From Verpa conica (taxonomy: Eukaryota; Ascomycota; Pezizomycetes; Pezizales; Morchellaceae), in assembly GCA_033030425.1 (NCBI GenBank), contig JAUFSD010000012.1, positions 1,240,001 through 1,304,000 on the forward strand: a stretch of 64,000 nucleotides of DNA, written 5' to 3'. Shown one piece after another: positions 54,118 through 64,000 of this stretch (positions within the stretch are counted from its first letter, which is position 1; each line of letters opens with the position of its first letter). The translations under genes and the position numbers were made by a program. The notes under the pieces are model-generated. The model did no database searches, was not told the DNA's origin, and saw only the letters and a program-made list of their open reading frames with translations.

Positions 54118-55448
54118 TACTTCAGTCCGCGTTAATATATCACTTTTTGGAGTCCCGGGACTGGGTTGTGAATGTAATGAGCAAGAGGAGTTGACTTCGT
54201 GTAGATGATATTGATTAGTGTCTCCATAGTCTCTATACGTATGCCATTACCTAAGCTATGAAGAATCCTTCTAAATAATTTTTTTTTTTCAATTTATATC
54301 AAGTGATTTTATTGTTCTGGGTACAGAATCTGGTATGCAGTAAAAACTATGACCTGAAAAACACCCTTCCCCTTCCTAAAAAATAAAACGTGTCCCCTGG
54401 CAAAATTCCAAATAAAATAATAATGACAAAGGGAAAAGTAAAAGAGAACGAGTATAACTGCGATATCCTTCTTCCCCTAGTGGCTTGTGGCCGATTTGCC
54501 TGAGTACTAGGGCTTGATTGTGTGACGGCTCGCTAATCGGAGCGATTACTTGAAAGTGAAGTGAGAGGAGGCGGATGAAAAGGACTCCTTCTAAACCTTT
54601 GCCTCTGGTGTTATTATAAAAAATAATAATATGCTATTGCTGATAAGAATATATATCTTGACTAAGTTTCGCAGCGATATTTACAATCTAATCACATTCA
54701 GAGCACCTAATGCTTTGCTACTGAAATCTACATCGATTCTAAATATTTTTTTTGGTATGCTAGGCTGAATACTTAGAGGGGAGCTATAAAATATTTACCG
54801 TTACCAGTAGTTTCCGTTCAACGTTAGTACCAAAGCCCAGGGTCATCTCTTAGCTATACTTTACAGTAGCTCGCTGATATAAAGGACTTTTTGCCTACTA
54901 ATTCTGATCGAGTGATTTGGTTTATTCCGCGATCCTTTAGACTGGCTCTTATTAGCCCAAATCTCATTTTTATAAGCAAGAGATTATGCGAGTGACACCT
55001 TATGATACAAAGTACCCTTTCTCTCCTAGCCATTTCCTCCTAACCAGCAAGGTTATTCCCTCTGATTTACGCTTCTAGATGAGTATAAATCCCTAAACTG
55101 GTTGCTTAGGTATAATGTAATAGCTTTTATACGAGGAACAAATGATAGGAGCCCTAAACCTATTCATCATACTTGCTGTTGTTTTGAAGTCTATCGCCAC
55201 CTTAGGCGCTATGAACTAATGTTATAACGTGTATTAGCTATTAGGAGTCTGTATTGAGACATACGTTAATAGAATAAGAAATACATAATTTATAACTTTC
55301 TTCAAGTATAGCACTTTCTATCTAGCCTCTTAATTTTTATCTCACCACCCCGGATAAGGCATGTATGAGTATTATTGGGTTCCTATACCTTGCGTAGTAA
55401 GTCTGGTAGTCTATAATTTCTACAATTGTCATCCCATTGTATCACATA
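54118..55448. other. Spacer between F and G
   Basis: AT-rich, no gene. The family 3'-flank motif (TCTACAATTGTCATCCC...GTATCACA) appears at 55405-55448, interrupted there by TIR element 3. Confidence 0.5.
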
Positions 55449-55929
55449 TGGTGCGCACGGCCATAAAGGTGTACCGGCAAATTTGGCATGTGGAACACCC
55501 CTATTAGGCCTAAGCGTGCCCCAAGCATGCCCAAGTATGCCAATTTTTTTGGCTGCTTCATCCTCTAAAAAAAAATATTTAGATATCTATGCTAAAAGTA
55601 CTTTTAGTAGTATAATAAAGCACCCAGATACTTTCAATACACAAGATACCTCTCTTATGTATAATTTTTAGAAATTTCTGCCTAAGTATATATGATCATG
55701 TACAGTGTATAATGGAGAACGTTCCACATGGCCCCTTTTCACACCCAAAAGTGAGGTTTTATTCCACAACAACCATAGCTCTGGTTAGGCTATAAAAAGT
55801 TGGAGACCTTTAAAAGTACAATATAAACCTTTCCAACTTTTCTTGGGGGGTTCTGGCAATTATTGGTGTTGGAATATCGGCTTCAAATCGGCTTCAAATC
55901 GCGGTACACCTTTATAACCGTGTGCACCA
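55449..55929. mobile_element. TIR element 3 in the 3' flank of member G
   Basis: 481 bp bounded by inverted ends TGGTGCGCACGGCCATAAAG and its near-complement (about 25 of 28 bp), with TA at 55447-55448 and 55930-55931. Paralogous flanks downstream of F (near 53030-53045) and of the remnant (near 50925-50945) run through this point without it. No coding capacity. Confidence 0.85.
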
Positions 55930-55965
55930 TATATAGTGAAAAAGGGAGAAAGTAGTAGCAATCCA

Positions 55966-57097
55966 TTAAATATCAAGATCCACCGTAATCTCGGACTCTG
56001 GCGCGTCCCGAGCCAACCCAATTAAATAAGACCAAATTCTTTCCCTGGTTTTCCCTACTATAATCCGATACATTAACCCACATATCAAGACTTTGACTTT
56101 AACCGTTTCAGAATCGATTTTTCCATTCTCAAATCCCAGGCCCTCGCAGAAGTACTCGATAAAGCCTCGAAAATCAATCGTCAAAGGAACGAAAATAGGT
56201 GTGATTATGTAATCAGGTCCGAGACGTACTTTGATAATATGATCGGTTCCTTCCGTGTCTGGAGCGCGTGGGGATTGCTCGTTGTTTGTAGGTTTAGGAT
56301 CAATGTTCTCTGGTATTGATTCTTTGATACGATTCGCGGGGGAGGCTTGTAATTCAGTCCTAGGAATACTATTCCGAGGTGACAAGCGTATGGTCGAGGG
56401 ATGCCAGGCTGGCCCAGGCACCTGGTACTGTATATCCCCCTCCGGCTCCTCAGGGCTCTCTATCTCTGAGGTAACCTTAAATAACCCTGAATCGGTGTCC
56501 GCTGAGGTAGAAAGTTTAATACGCTTCTGAGAAGCTTGTGCTCCGGAAGCACGCCTCCTAGTCAGCAGAGAACCCTGCCAGGAGGTGCCCGCAACGGTTC
56601 TTAGAGATGACTGATACTGAGTATCGTCTGGATATTCCTCATCGTCCCCATCATCATCCTCCTCCCACTCTTCTAAGTCTTCGTCCTCCCTTTGATACGT
56701 TTTCTTGGACCTCTTCCTGTGGTCTCGTTCATTCATTGCTACTATCATCACGAGTCGTCTAAAAAAGTCCACAATTCTAGCGTTTTGCTTGTTAGCACTA
56801 TAATATACCCAATGAGAATAGGGAGAGAGCATACTCTGCTCTATTATCAACAAGATTCAATTTTCTACCCGTCTCTAGGCCCCAGAACCGCTCCCCAATC
56901 CCACTTTCAAGGTAGTTAATAGTCCATAAGGAGAAGCTTGCTCCGTTTCCTGAAGGCGGGTGACCAGGACCACCTACTCCGATGGAGTTTTCGGGCTCGT
57001 TTCGAAGATGCTGCTTTACAGTTTCCCAGAGCTTATCAAAGGCGGCCGCGGGGAGTTGAGATCGCTCTTGCAGTCTTTCCCGTCGTAAATTGGGCAT
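55966..57097 (-). CDS. Array family member G, duplicated linker
   Basis: Exons 57097-56835 and 56776-55966 (58-bp intron, GTATGC..GCTAG, phase 2), giving 357 aa. N-domain: FDKLWETVKQHLRNEPENSIGVGGP and NYLESGIGERFWGLETGRKL. Exon 2: IVDFFRRLVMIVAMNERDHRKR, an acidic run, then two copies of the linker module. The first is IQYQSSLRTVAG..QASQKRIKLSTS-like and the second IQYQVPGPAWHP..LQASPANRIKES; F has one. C-domain: IKVRLGPDYIITPIFVPL to PESEITVDLDI. The ATG at 57097 was preferred over upstream in-frame ATGs because it aligns with the other members. Function unknown. Confidence 0.8.
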
Positions 57098-57771
57098 CGT
57101 GGTGTGTAGATGGGTGTCGGTGTTTGCACGAAGGCAGATCCTATAGACGCGACTCACGCTTAATAAGCCTCCCGCTTGGGCCCAACCCGCGTTAATGTAT
57201 CTTTTGTTTAGGGTTCTGAGACCGAGGTGTAATAAGTATACAGAGGAATCAGCCTTGTTTAAATTGTATTTATCCTCTACAGTCTTTATATGCATGATGT
57301 TACTTGAAGGCTGCCAAGAATCCACTTGAAACCTTTAAGAGTGAATTTGATCATATATTAGCCAAGGGAGAATTGATAGTTTTGAGATTTATTTTACTAC
57401 GTCACGAAGGGATAGTACTGCGGGTCTTTATTCTTTATTAATCTAAGCGCAACATTTTGCAAGAAAGTAATTATATGAGTGACACCGGTGCATAATACCT
57501 CCTCCACCCCCTCCACCCCCATCCCTCTAGCTATTTTCTATAGATTGTGCGAGAAGGGGCTACTTTATACTTCATCATCAGTATTAATTATACCAATTTC
57601 GCCCATCGCCTTGCAGGTGCCTGCTAAGTAGGAAGTATTATTCGCTCTACTGTACGCTTGTAGACAGCAAATAGATGAATTTGATGATGATTTGTTTAGA
57701 GGGTTGCGCCTCCATTACATCTATACTGCATGCTAGTCTGGTTCTTACTAAGCTACGGCGGCTCATAGCTA
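57098..57771. other. Promoter side of member G and spacer
   Basis: Contains the conserved CTTAATAAGCCTCCCGC block at 57159-57180, about 65 bp upstream of the G start. No gene. Confidence 0.5.
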
Positions 57772-58090
57772 CAGTCGTTCACCCGGTGACGACGAGTACT
57801 GTGGCACGTCATTAGCGTACGTGGCTAGTGTATGTTATATAAACATAGATATGTGACCCTAGGTCACCAACGGAATACATCCTCGGTTTCGACATCACAC
57901 GTTGTCGGTTAGATAACAGTCAACGGAACACTTCACAGCCTACAGTACCGCCTGGCGACGAACAGGGGTCATATCTAGTATAATGTAAGTAAAGAAAAAA
58001 GCCAAGCTGAGGAGATACCTTGTCGCCTATTGGCTCCAAACCCCCTTGTTCGTTGCCAGACGGTACTCGTCGTCACCGGGTGAACGACTG
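57772..58090. mobile_element. TIR element 4a (CAGTCGTTCAC family)
   Basis: 319 bp with perfect 28-bp inverted ends starting CAGTCGTTCACCCGGTGACG, TA at 57770-57771 and 58091-58092. The subterminal GTACCGYCTGGCRACGAACA sequence is present again internally near 57944. Ends beginning CAGT with a TA target resemble Tc1/mariner-pogo elements; this copy is non-coding. Confidence 0.9.
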
Positions 58091-59063
58091 TACCAAAGTC
58101 CGATCGGGCGTTTTAGCTGTAGCGATTACCGCCCACATAAACATGCATGCTCTAAGTGAAGATACAAGAATATATTTTCGCTTTGCTAGCTATTACATAG
58201 ACTAGACTAAATGTATTATAAAGAGAAATATTATTATAGGGTTTAAACATTTTACTGGTCATACAGAAGACCTGCAATTGCGGGTGTGGGTGTAGGCTTT
58301 TACAGTTTTTTCTATTCTCCACAACCACACCTTTGCGTTCCCAACTACCTATTACGCAACAAACTGCCCCATGACGAACACTACTCGGATTACTAGGTTA
58401 CGTGCAAGGGAGTGAATTTTTCTCTTATCTTTTTCCCTTTTATATTCGTTTTCTTTAGTACTTTTATATTTTCTTTTGTATAATGATTAAAAGAAAATAA
58501 TATACATTTTTATGTAAAAAGTTTTTATATATAGTCGATGGTTGCTACAGCTAAATTTTCAGATCAGACTTTGGTAGCTATAAGCCGCCGTACTAAGCCT
58601 TGATTAGCGTTCTCTGCACTTCTAGAGAACATCATATGTAAAGATACAGAGAGAAGGTATTATTTATTGAAATTACTGAGATCTAGAAAGACATAAACAC
58701 GCTTACTGACCGATATATATGTAGATGTATAAGTAATTTTCAAGTAACGATGTTTTTCCCAGCCTGAACCAACGTAGCACCATGCTCACAAATCCTCAAT
58801 TCAACCATGAGAAGATGTTTTGAGAACGTTTTACAAGCGAACATCTCAGAATACTCTCTCGTGACACTCTTGCCACGACTCATTTTATTGAATATACGTA
58901 TCCTAAGTTTAGATAAAAAGCCCAAACTTTCTGACAGCCGATGGCAACTACCAACTTTTTTTTCTCAGCACGATAACATTGAAGTATTTTCATTTGCTAA
59001 ATCTTCTATCCAAAAGGTTTCTAAAAAAAATCATTCATAATCTCAGCTGGCTACTAGCTCACG
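58091..59063. other. Spacer
   Basis: AT-rich, with an imperfect TATTTTCTTTT/AAAAGAAAATA inverted repeat near 58468-58503. No supported gene. Confidence 0.5.
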
Positions 59064-59990
59064 ATGGCTTATTTCGGAACAAGCTCTTGGTTTGAACTCA
59101 AGGGTATCATCCTCATTGCCTCAACTGAACCAGCGTGGACCGACCACAGCAGGTCAGCGGAACGTCGCAAAAAGTTCAGAACATGGTCTCATGTTTCTCT
59201 ATGGGCTCGTGTGGTTGGGGGTCGTTTTTGCTTGCGAGTTAAGCTGAAGAATGAGATTAGTGGTGAACCTAATGGGTTCTATGAAGATTTGGAGTGGAAT
59301 ATCAACGGTGTGGATGATTACGGTAGCAGCGGAATGATTGAGTTAAGAGTAGGGTCGGGACGAATTCATAAGTGCAAGTTTGGAGATCGCGATGCTCCGG
59401 AGTCATGGCAGACTCAAATAATCCGGTGTGTGTCAAAGGATATTTTTTCTAGGGTCTTTAAAGAGTTGGCTAAAAAGACATTGGCTGTGATCAAGTTTAA
59501 ATTGATGAATGAAGAGCAAGTTCAGACTTTTATAAGATTCTTGACACTGGAGTCTCTGGTTGTCTCTCCGGTAACATCTCCGGATGTCTCCCCAGATGTT
59601 CGTCAAGATGTCCTCCGAGACTTTTTTGCGGGTGTCTCTCCCAATATTTCTCCGGACACTTCTTCAGCCGTCTTACCAAATAACGTGGAGTTTCCACCAG
59701 ACAAAACCACCCCTGAAAGACCATATTTTAGAAATATAATTACTGACGAGTTCATATTAAAGTACTGCTACGGCTTTCATACTGGTTCAGCTGCTAAGAA
59801 TAAGAATAAGCCTGATGTGTCTAGGAAGGCCACGCTACTAGAGCGGAGACAGAGGCAGAAGCAGAGGGAAGGAACCAGTACCCAAATGGAGTGTACGGGT
59901 AGCGATAAAAAACGAGAAGGAAGTGTTAATACGGTCGAAATAAAAGGTATTATGTTCTATAGGGCCCACCCTCGTTTCACTATGGCATAA
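59064..59990 (+). CDS. Lineage-specific hypothetical protein
   Basis: 308 aa in one uninterrupted frame, not recognised. Residues 1-160 look folded (WFELKGIILIASTEPAW, RTWSHVSLWARVVGG, YEDLEWNINGVDDYG, AVIKFKLMNEEQVQTFI). Residues 170-205 carry irregular SPDVSPDV-type repeats. The C-terminal third is basic (KNKNKPDVSRKATLLERRQRQKQRE) and suggests nucleic-acid contact or nuclear location. No intron or TATA box evident. It lies between two elements of the CAGTCGTTCAC family but outside both. Could be a degenerate gene. Confidence 0.5.
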   Translation: MAYFGTSSWFELKGIILIASTEPAWTDHSRSAERRKKFRTWSHVSLWARVVGGRFCLRVKLKNEISGEPNGFYEDLEWNINGVDDYGSSGMIELRVGSGRIHKCKFGDRDAPESWQTQIIRCVSKDIFSRVFKELAKKTLAVIKFKLMNEEQVQTFIRFLTLESLVVSPVTSPDVSPDVRQDVLRDFFAGVSPNISPDTSSAVLPNNVEFPPDKTTPERPYFRNIITDEFILKYCYGFHTGSAAKNKNKPDVSRKATLLERRQRQKQREGTSTQMECTGSDKKREGSVNTVEIKGIMFYRAHPRFTMA

Positions 59991-60604
59991 TTGACGGTAG
60001 AGTGCAGAAACACTTACATTTATCAAAGAAGCTGCTCAAGACGTTCTCATCGAGGGAGCAGAAAAGTGGTGACCGCAGAGGGAACAGGATTATCAAGTCT
60101 CTTGATACTAGGTTTTCAGAAGAGAGTCACTGGGAGATACACTCTTGATTATTAGTAAATTAGTAAGAGTATATTATTCGGTAAAGATCGACTTGGTAGT
60201 GTTTGTAGATTAAGATTAATTCTCTGTATTAGAATTCGGGTGATCGTGCAAGCCCTGTTTATAGGGAAAAAATTCATTATAAAAGAATTTGTATATCTCA
60301 GTGTTAAAGGTTGTGTATATGTAAGAACGACCTTCATATGAAGAAGTATTATTGAAATAGGTACCAGGTCCCGCGTACTCAGAGAGTGAATCTATGTGCT
60401 TTTAGATATCATGACCTTATAGAATCCTAGCTCTACTATAGAATTGTCGGACTAAGGTCTTGGCATGTCTCATTACTTTTTCAAAGGCTTATGTACTTCG
60501 GGGATGGACATAAGTGACGAAAACTACGGCAGTGTAATTAAGCTGACCTTTTCCCATCATTCGCCCCGCCATAGATCTCATCACTTTCCTTCACCCTCGA
60601 AGTA
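59991..60604. other. Spacer
   Basis: No supported gene or repeat. Confidence 0.5.
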
Positions 60605-60748
60605 CAGTCGTTCACATTTATGGCGGATACCCTCGGACCAACGGAGTCACCAGCCTTCGCCGGCAACTTTGCGGCTCGTGCTCAAATATACCATGGGTGG
60701 CCCGTGTTTGCTATTAAGCAGTATTCGCCATAACCCCGTGAACGACTG
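60605..60748. mobile_element. TIR element 4b (CAGTCGTTCAC family)
   Basis: 144 bp. The first 11 bp of each end are identical to element 4a (CAGTCGTTCAC), followed by a weaker inverted match (TTATGGCGRATAC). TA at 60603-60604 and 60749-60750. A short deletion derivative or relative. Confidence 0.8.
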
Positions 60749-60750
60749 TA

Positions 60751-62193
60751 ATAGTCTAAGTGGCGGTCGCACAGGTGGTCACGATAAAGTTTGGGCGTTC
60801 TGGATCACCCACCAAAGGCTTCATTATGTGCTACCACCCTATATGTCGCTCCGACTGAGGCTTCAGAACACCAACTTTATTGTGACGTCTGTGTGACCAT
60901 CTACTTACCCAAGAGTGTTTTTAGGAGAGGGATTCGGGTGTTTAGGAGTCTTGAAACATCTTTAAAGGTTTTGGCAAAGTATTAGAAGTACTCTTAGGTG
61001 AGTTACACACCCCGGGGGCTAACGATGACACATTCATCACCCCTTCAGATGGTCTGAGCCGGTTATATATACCCCTCAAGCTAACATCATACTACAGTCT
61101 CCGGAAAGCTTTAATTAGTAAGGGTTGCGTGCGAGTAGCGAGCGGTTTTTTCGAGAAATCTCTAAAAGCTGATGATCCGGGCTGGCAACTATCCTAGATT
61201 TCATCGGCAAGGCAGAGAATTATCGATGCGGCGGCACGCCGATTCGTCGCATCGGTATGTCCACATCACCACGGCACTGTGGAGTGAGCCTTTGGATTCC
61301 AACTTCCGATCCCCATATAGCCCGAGCTGACCGAATTCCTGTTTACTAGTACCGTGGAATGGTCGAAGAAAGAGCTCAAGAGCATTTGAGAACGGGCCGG
61401 TGGCGCTGTAGTATCTATATGCGCGCATCATTGGCTGTGCTATAACGAGATTCCCCGATACACAGTGGGTGGTGCACTACTACCGGAACCCGGTACTGCC
61501 CGCCGGACTTGTTACTAGGAGAACAATGGGTTTTGAAAAACAACATGGCGTGATTTCTCTGTCGGGGCCATTGACCAGTCAGGGAGGGAAACAAGTGTTC
61601 TCCGGGACAGGGGTTGGACTAGGGGAAGAAGCGAGGTTTGCGTGTCTAAACATCACCCCATAAGCTGGTGCATCACGTTACAGGATGAGCCCCGACTCGC
61701 GGATGTGATTTGTTCCCAGGGGATGGCATGATTCTTGGGCTGTGGGAGGCTGTGACAGGAATCAACGAATGCAGGCACATCTGGCCCACCAGATCTGGTG
61801 TGGTTCGCTTACACGCACCAGCCAAGCCTGGCTTTCTGTAGGGCAGGAGATAGGCATTTAACATTTGCATTTTGATTGAGCCTCAATCAATCAATCAGTC
61901 AATCTGGTTTTTTATACCCTTAGCGCAATAATGCGGAAAGTCTCGCTTTCTGTCCGTGAGATTTTCGTGATGGACATTCTTGGAAGCCCGTTGGATATTA
62001 TGCTATATGCACGGGATCAGAGAATCGAATATAAAGATTTCGGTGTCGCCGTGGTTGAGGGGGTTCTTACTCTAGTCCAGGATTTAACATTCAGGTTCTT
62101 TATCAACCACTAATCTACCTACTATCCATCATCAATTCAATTCAATTACATCTTCAAGTTCGATCCTTCTTCGGGCTTTACAGTTCTTCAATC
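60751..62193. other. Intergenic upstream of the MFS gene
   Basis: No supported gene. A CGATGCG/CGCATCG hairpin lies near 61222-61252, and a TCAATCAATCAATCAG run near 61883-61898. The promoter of the transporter should be at the right edge. Confidence 0.5.
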
Positions 62194-63827
62194 ATGGTCG
62201 AAAAAGAAATCATCAAGCAGGATACCGAGCCTGCAGCTTCAGCTCCCGACCCCGAAAAGCCTGGTCAATCCGGTTCCATCATTACTACGAGTAAAATCCT
62301 CCGCCGTGTGGATGTTCGCCTAGTTCCTATTCTATCCACACTGTATCTACTGTGCTTCCTGTGTCGTCAGAATATCGGGAATGCAAAGACCTATCATATG
62401 TCACAGGACCTTCCATTGACAACCAAAGAGTATCAAATTGCGTTGACGGTATTCTTCCTGACGTATTCAACGTTTGATATTCCTTGTAATATCCTGCTGA
62501 AGAAGCTGAGGCCGTCTGTTTGGCTACCGCTGATCACGTTTCTGAGTGGAGTTGTGACAACCTGTATGGGGGTCGTCAAGAGTGCGGACGGGTTAATTGT
62601 TGTTCGTTTGATTCTTGGAATGACTGAGGTAGGTTTACTGGCTTTTGTGATCTTAGAAAGAGAATAGTAGATTCTAATTATTTGGCCCGATAGTGTGGTT
62701 TATTTCCCGGTGTTGCCTACGTTATCACTATGTGGTACTGCAAAAAAGAAGCCCAATTCCGCCAGGCACTCTTTTTCTGTGCCGCTAGTATGGCTGGAGC
62801 ATTCTCCGGTCTCCTCGCAGTTGGCCTCAGTCAAATGGACGGGCTTGGCGGGTTGGAAGGATGGCGGTGGATCCTTATCATTGAAGGTCTCCTCACCACC
62901 GTTGTTGCTTGTGCAGCCTTCTTCCTCGTTCTCGACTATCCCGAAAAAGCCAAGTTCCTCACACCACAAGAGAAACAGTTCCTAGTCCACAGGCTGGAAG
63001 TAGATGAATTTGGCGAGGAAGAGGATGAACTAGACAAGGAGGAGAAGGAGAAGATTCATGCAGAGATTCCAAAGCGCAAGATCTTTGCTGCTGTGTTTAA
63101 GGATTGGCACATCTTTGCACACATCTTTGTGTTCTGGGGGATCACATGCCCGCTTTATTCAATCAGTCTATGTCTTCCGTCGATTGTACAGGAGCTTGGA
63201 TACACGTCTACGCAAGCCAATTTACTCACAATTCCGATCTACATCACGGCTTGTCTGTTCTCTTTAATCACGGCGTTCTTCTCCGACCGCACAGGGAAGC
63301 GGGCTTTGTTCATTTCGATTTCGTACATAGTTATGTTCATAGGCTTCCTCATCGCTGCTGTACGTCCAGCTTCTACACCAGGACTCGCATACGCTGGTGT
63401 CTTTATCGCTGCTTGTGGTATCTACCCAGCCTTCCCGGGCATGATCACATGGGCAACAAACAACCTTGCTTCTTCTGGCAAACGTGCAATCGGAATGGCT
63501 CTACACATCGGTATGGGATCTTTCGGTGGTGCAATGGGCGCGAATTTCTATAGGGTCCAAGATGCACCTATGTACCGTCTTGGGCACTGTCTCAATCTGG
63601 CATTCGTGGCTCTTGGGGGTATCGCAATTGCGGTGATATATTGGAGTTATGGGAGGGAGAATGCGGCAAGAGAGGTGAAGTGTAATGAGGCTTTGGCGGA
63701 GCTGGAGAGAATGATAGGAGAGCAAAGGGGAGAGGAGGAGAGGTTGAGGAAGGAGTTTCTGGTGAAGAAGGAGGAGAGTTTGGCACATGAAGGAGATGCG
63801 AGTATGTGGTTTAGGTATACTCTATAA
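62194..63827 (+). CDS. MFS transporter, Dal5-like anion:cation symporter family
   Basis: Exons 62194-62628 and 62694-63827 (65-bp intron, GTAGGT, CTAAT branch, GATAG, phase 0), giving 522 aa. The junction rebuilds LILGMTE-CGLFPGVAYVITMWY, the family signature after helix 4. The N-terminus is cytosolic, with RRVDVRLVPIL before helix 1 and QNIGNAK after it, as in allantoate/nicotinate-type permeases. About 12 helices are visible, with a charged central loop (EEEDELDKEEKEKIHAEI) and late motifs FYRVQDAPMYRLGH and VALGGIAIAV. Family role: proton-driven uptake of small organic anions or vitamins at the plasma membrane; the substrate cannot be told from sequence. Confidence 0.9.
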
Positions 63828-64000
63828 CGAGGGGGTTTTTTTTTTCAAAAGAAACATAGACGATATAGTTGATGTGTTATGAGTGTATGAATGGCGTCTT
63901 TGGGGGTTTTCTTAGTTTCTAGCTTTCTTTATTTCGTAGGTGGAGAACACACAAGTGTTATAAGTAGCATTAATCTAAGCTTGTTCAATAATTAAATAAT

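Noticed and set aside
60465..60896. 143-codon plus-strand frame
   Set aside because: It runs straight through TIR element 4b, has no domain, and its composition is not protein-like.
61469..61663. 64-codon frame upstream of the MFS gene
   Set aside because: Too short, without motif or splice support.

Overview
The window is fungal nuclear DNA. Host genes are split by 50-75 bp introns with GT..AG ends and CTAAC/TACTAAC branch sites. Several have 5'-UTR introns, and the gene content (SulP sulfate permease, DUF3455 secreted protein, Dal5-like MFS carrier, F-box/ankyrin proteins) is that of a filamentous ascomycete (Pezizomycotina). Long homopolymers, microsatellites, intact young retroelements and no visible C-to-T mutation storm in them point to a repeat-tolerant genome, perhaps Pezizomycetes; that last placement is inference.

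Layout. 1-6.4 kb: an F-box gene whose last codons were displaced by a complete Ty1/Copia retrotransposon (1119-6310) with apparently identical 326-bp LTRs, a TTTGT target duplication, a 1483-aa polyprotein and a primer site matching an internal part of initiator tRNA-Met. 6.9-12.3 kb: an F-box plus 18-ankyrin-repeat protein and a three-exon sulfate permease. 12.3-19.4 kb: gene-poor, homopolymer-rich DNA with one small hypothetical gene. 19.4-31.4 kb: mostly secreted or membrane proteins (paraoxonase-like enzyme, Pro/Ser/Gly repeat protein, DUF3455 protein, duplicated-module cysteine-rich protein, multi-pass membrane protein) plus a decayed F-box/ankyrin pseudogene.

31.6-57.1 kb is the most unusual part. 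Seven intact genes and one wreck of a single family that I do not recognise are arrayed on the minus strand. Each has an N-terminal domain (about 75 aa) ending at a phase-2 intron, a second exon opening with an amphipathic helix and an Arg-rich patch, a hypervariable acidic/Ser-rich linker usually carrying an SPKR(I/V)-type basic motif, and a C-terminal domain (about 90 aa) whose predicted order of strands and helices is that of a PB1/ubiquitin-like fold. Flanking DNA is duplicated with the genes. The array is broken by a full-length Tad1/I-like LINE (37018-44006, 13-bp target duplication, two intact ORFs overlapping at ATGA) and peppered with TA-flanked terminal-inverted-repeat elements, two of which can be placed against empty paralogous sites.

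57.1-64 kb: two small elements of one inverted-repeat family, a lineage-specific 308-aa ORF, about 2.2 kb without a supported gene, and a complete two-exon MFS transporter. I saw no convincing tRNA, rRNA or CRISPR.
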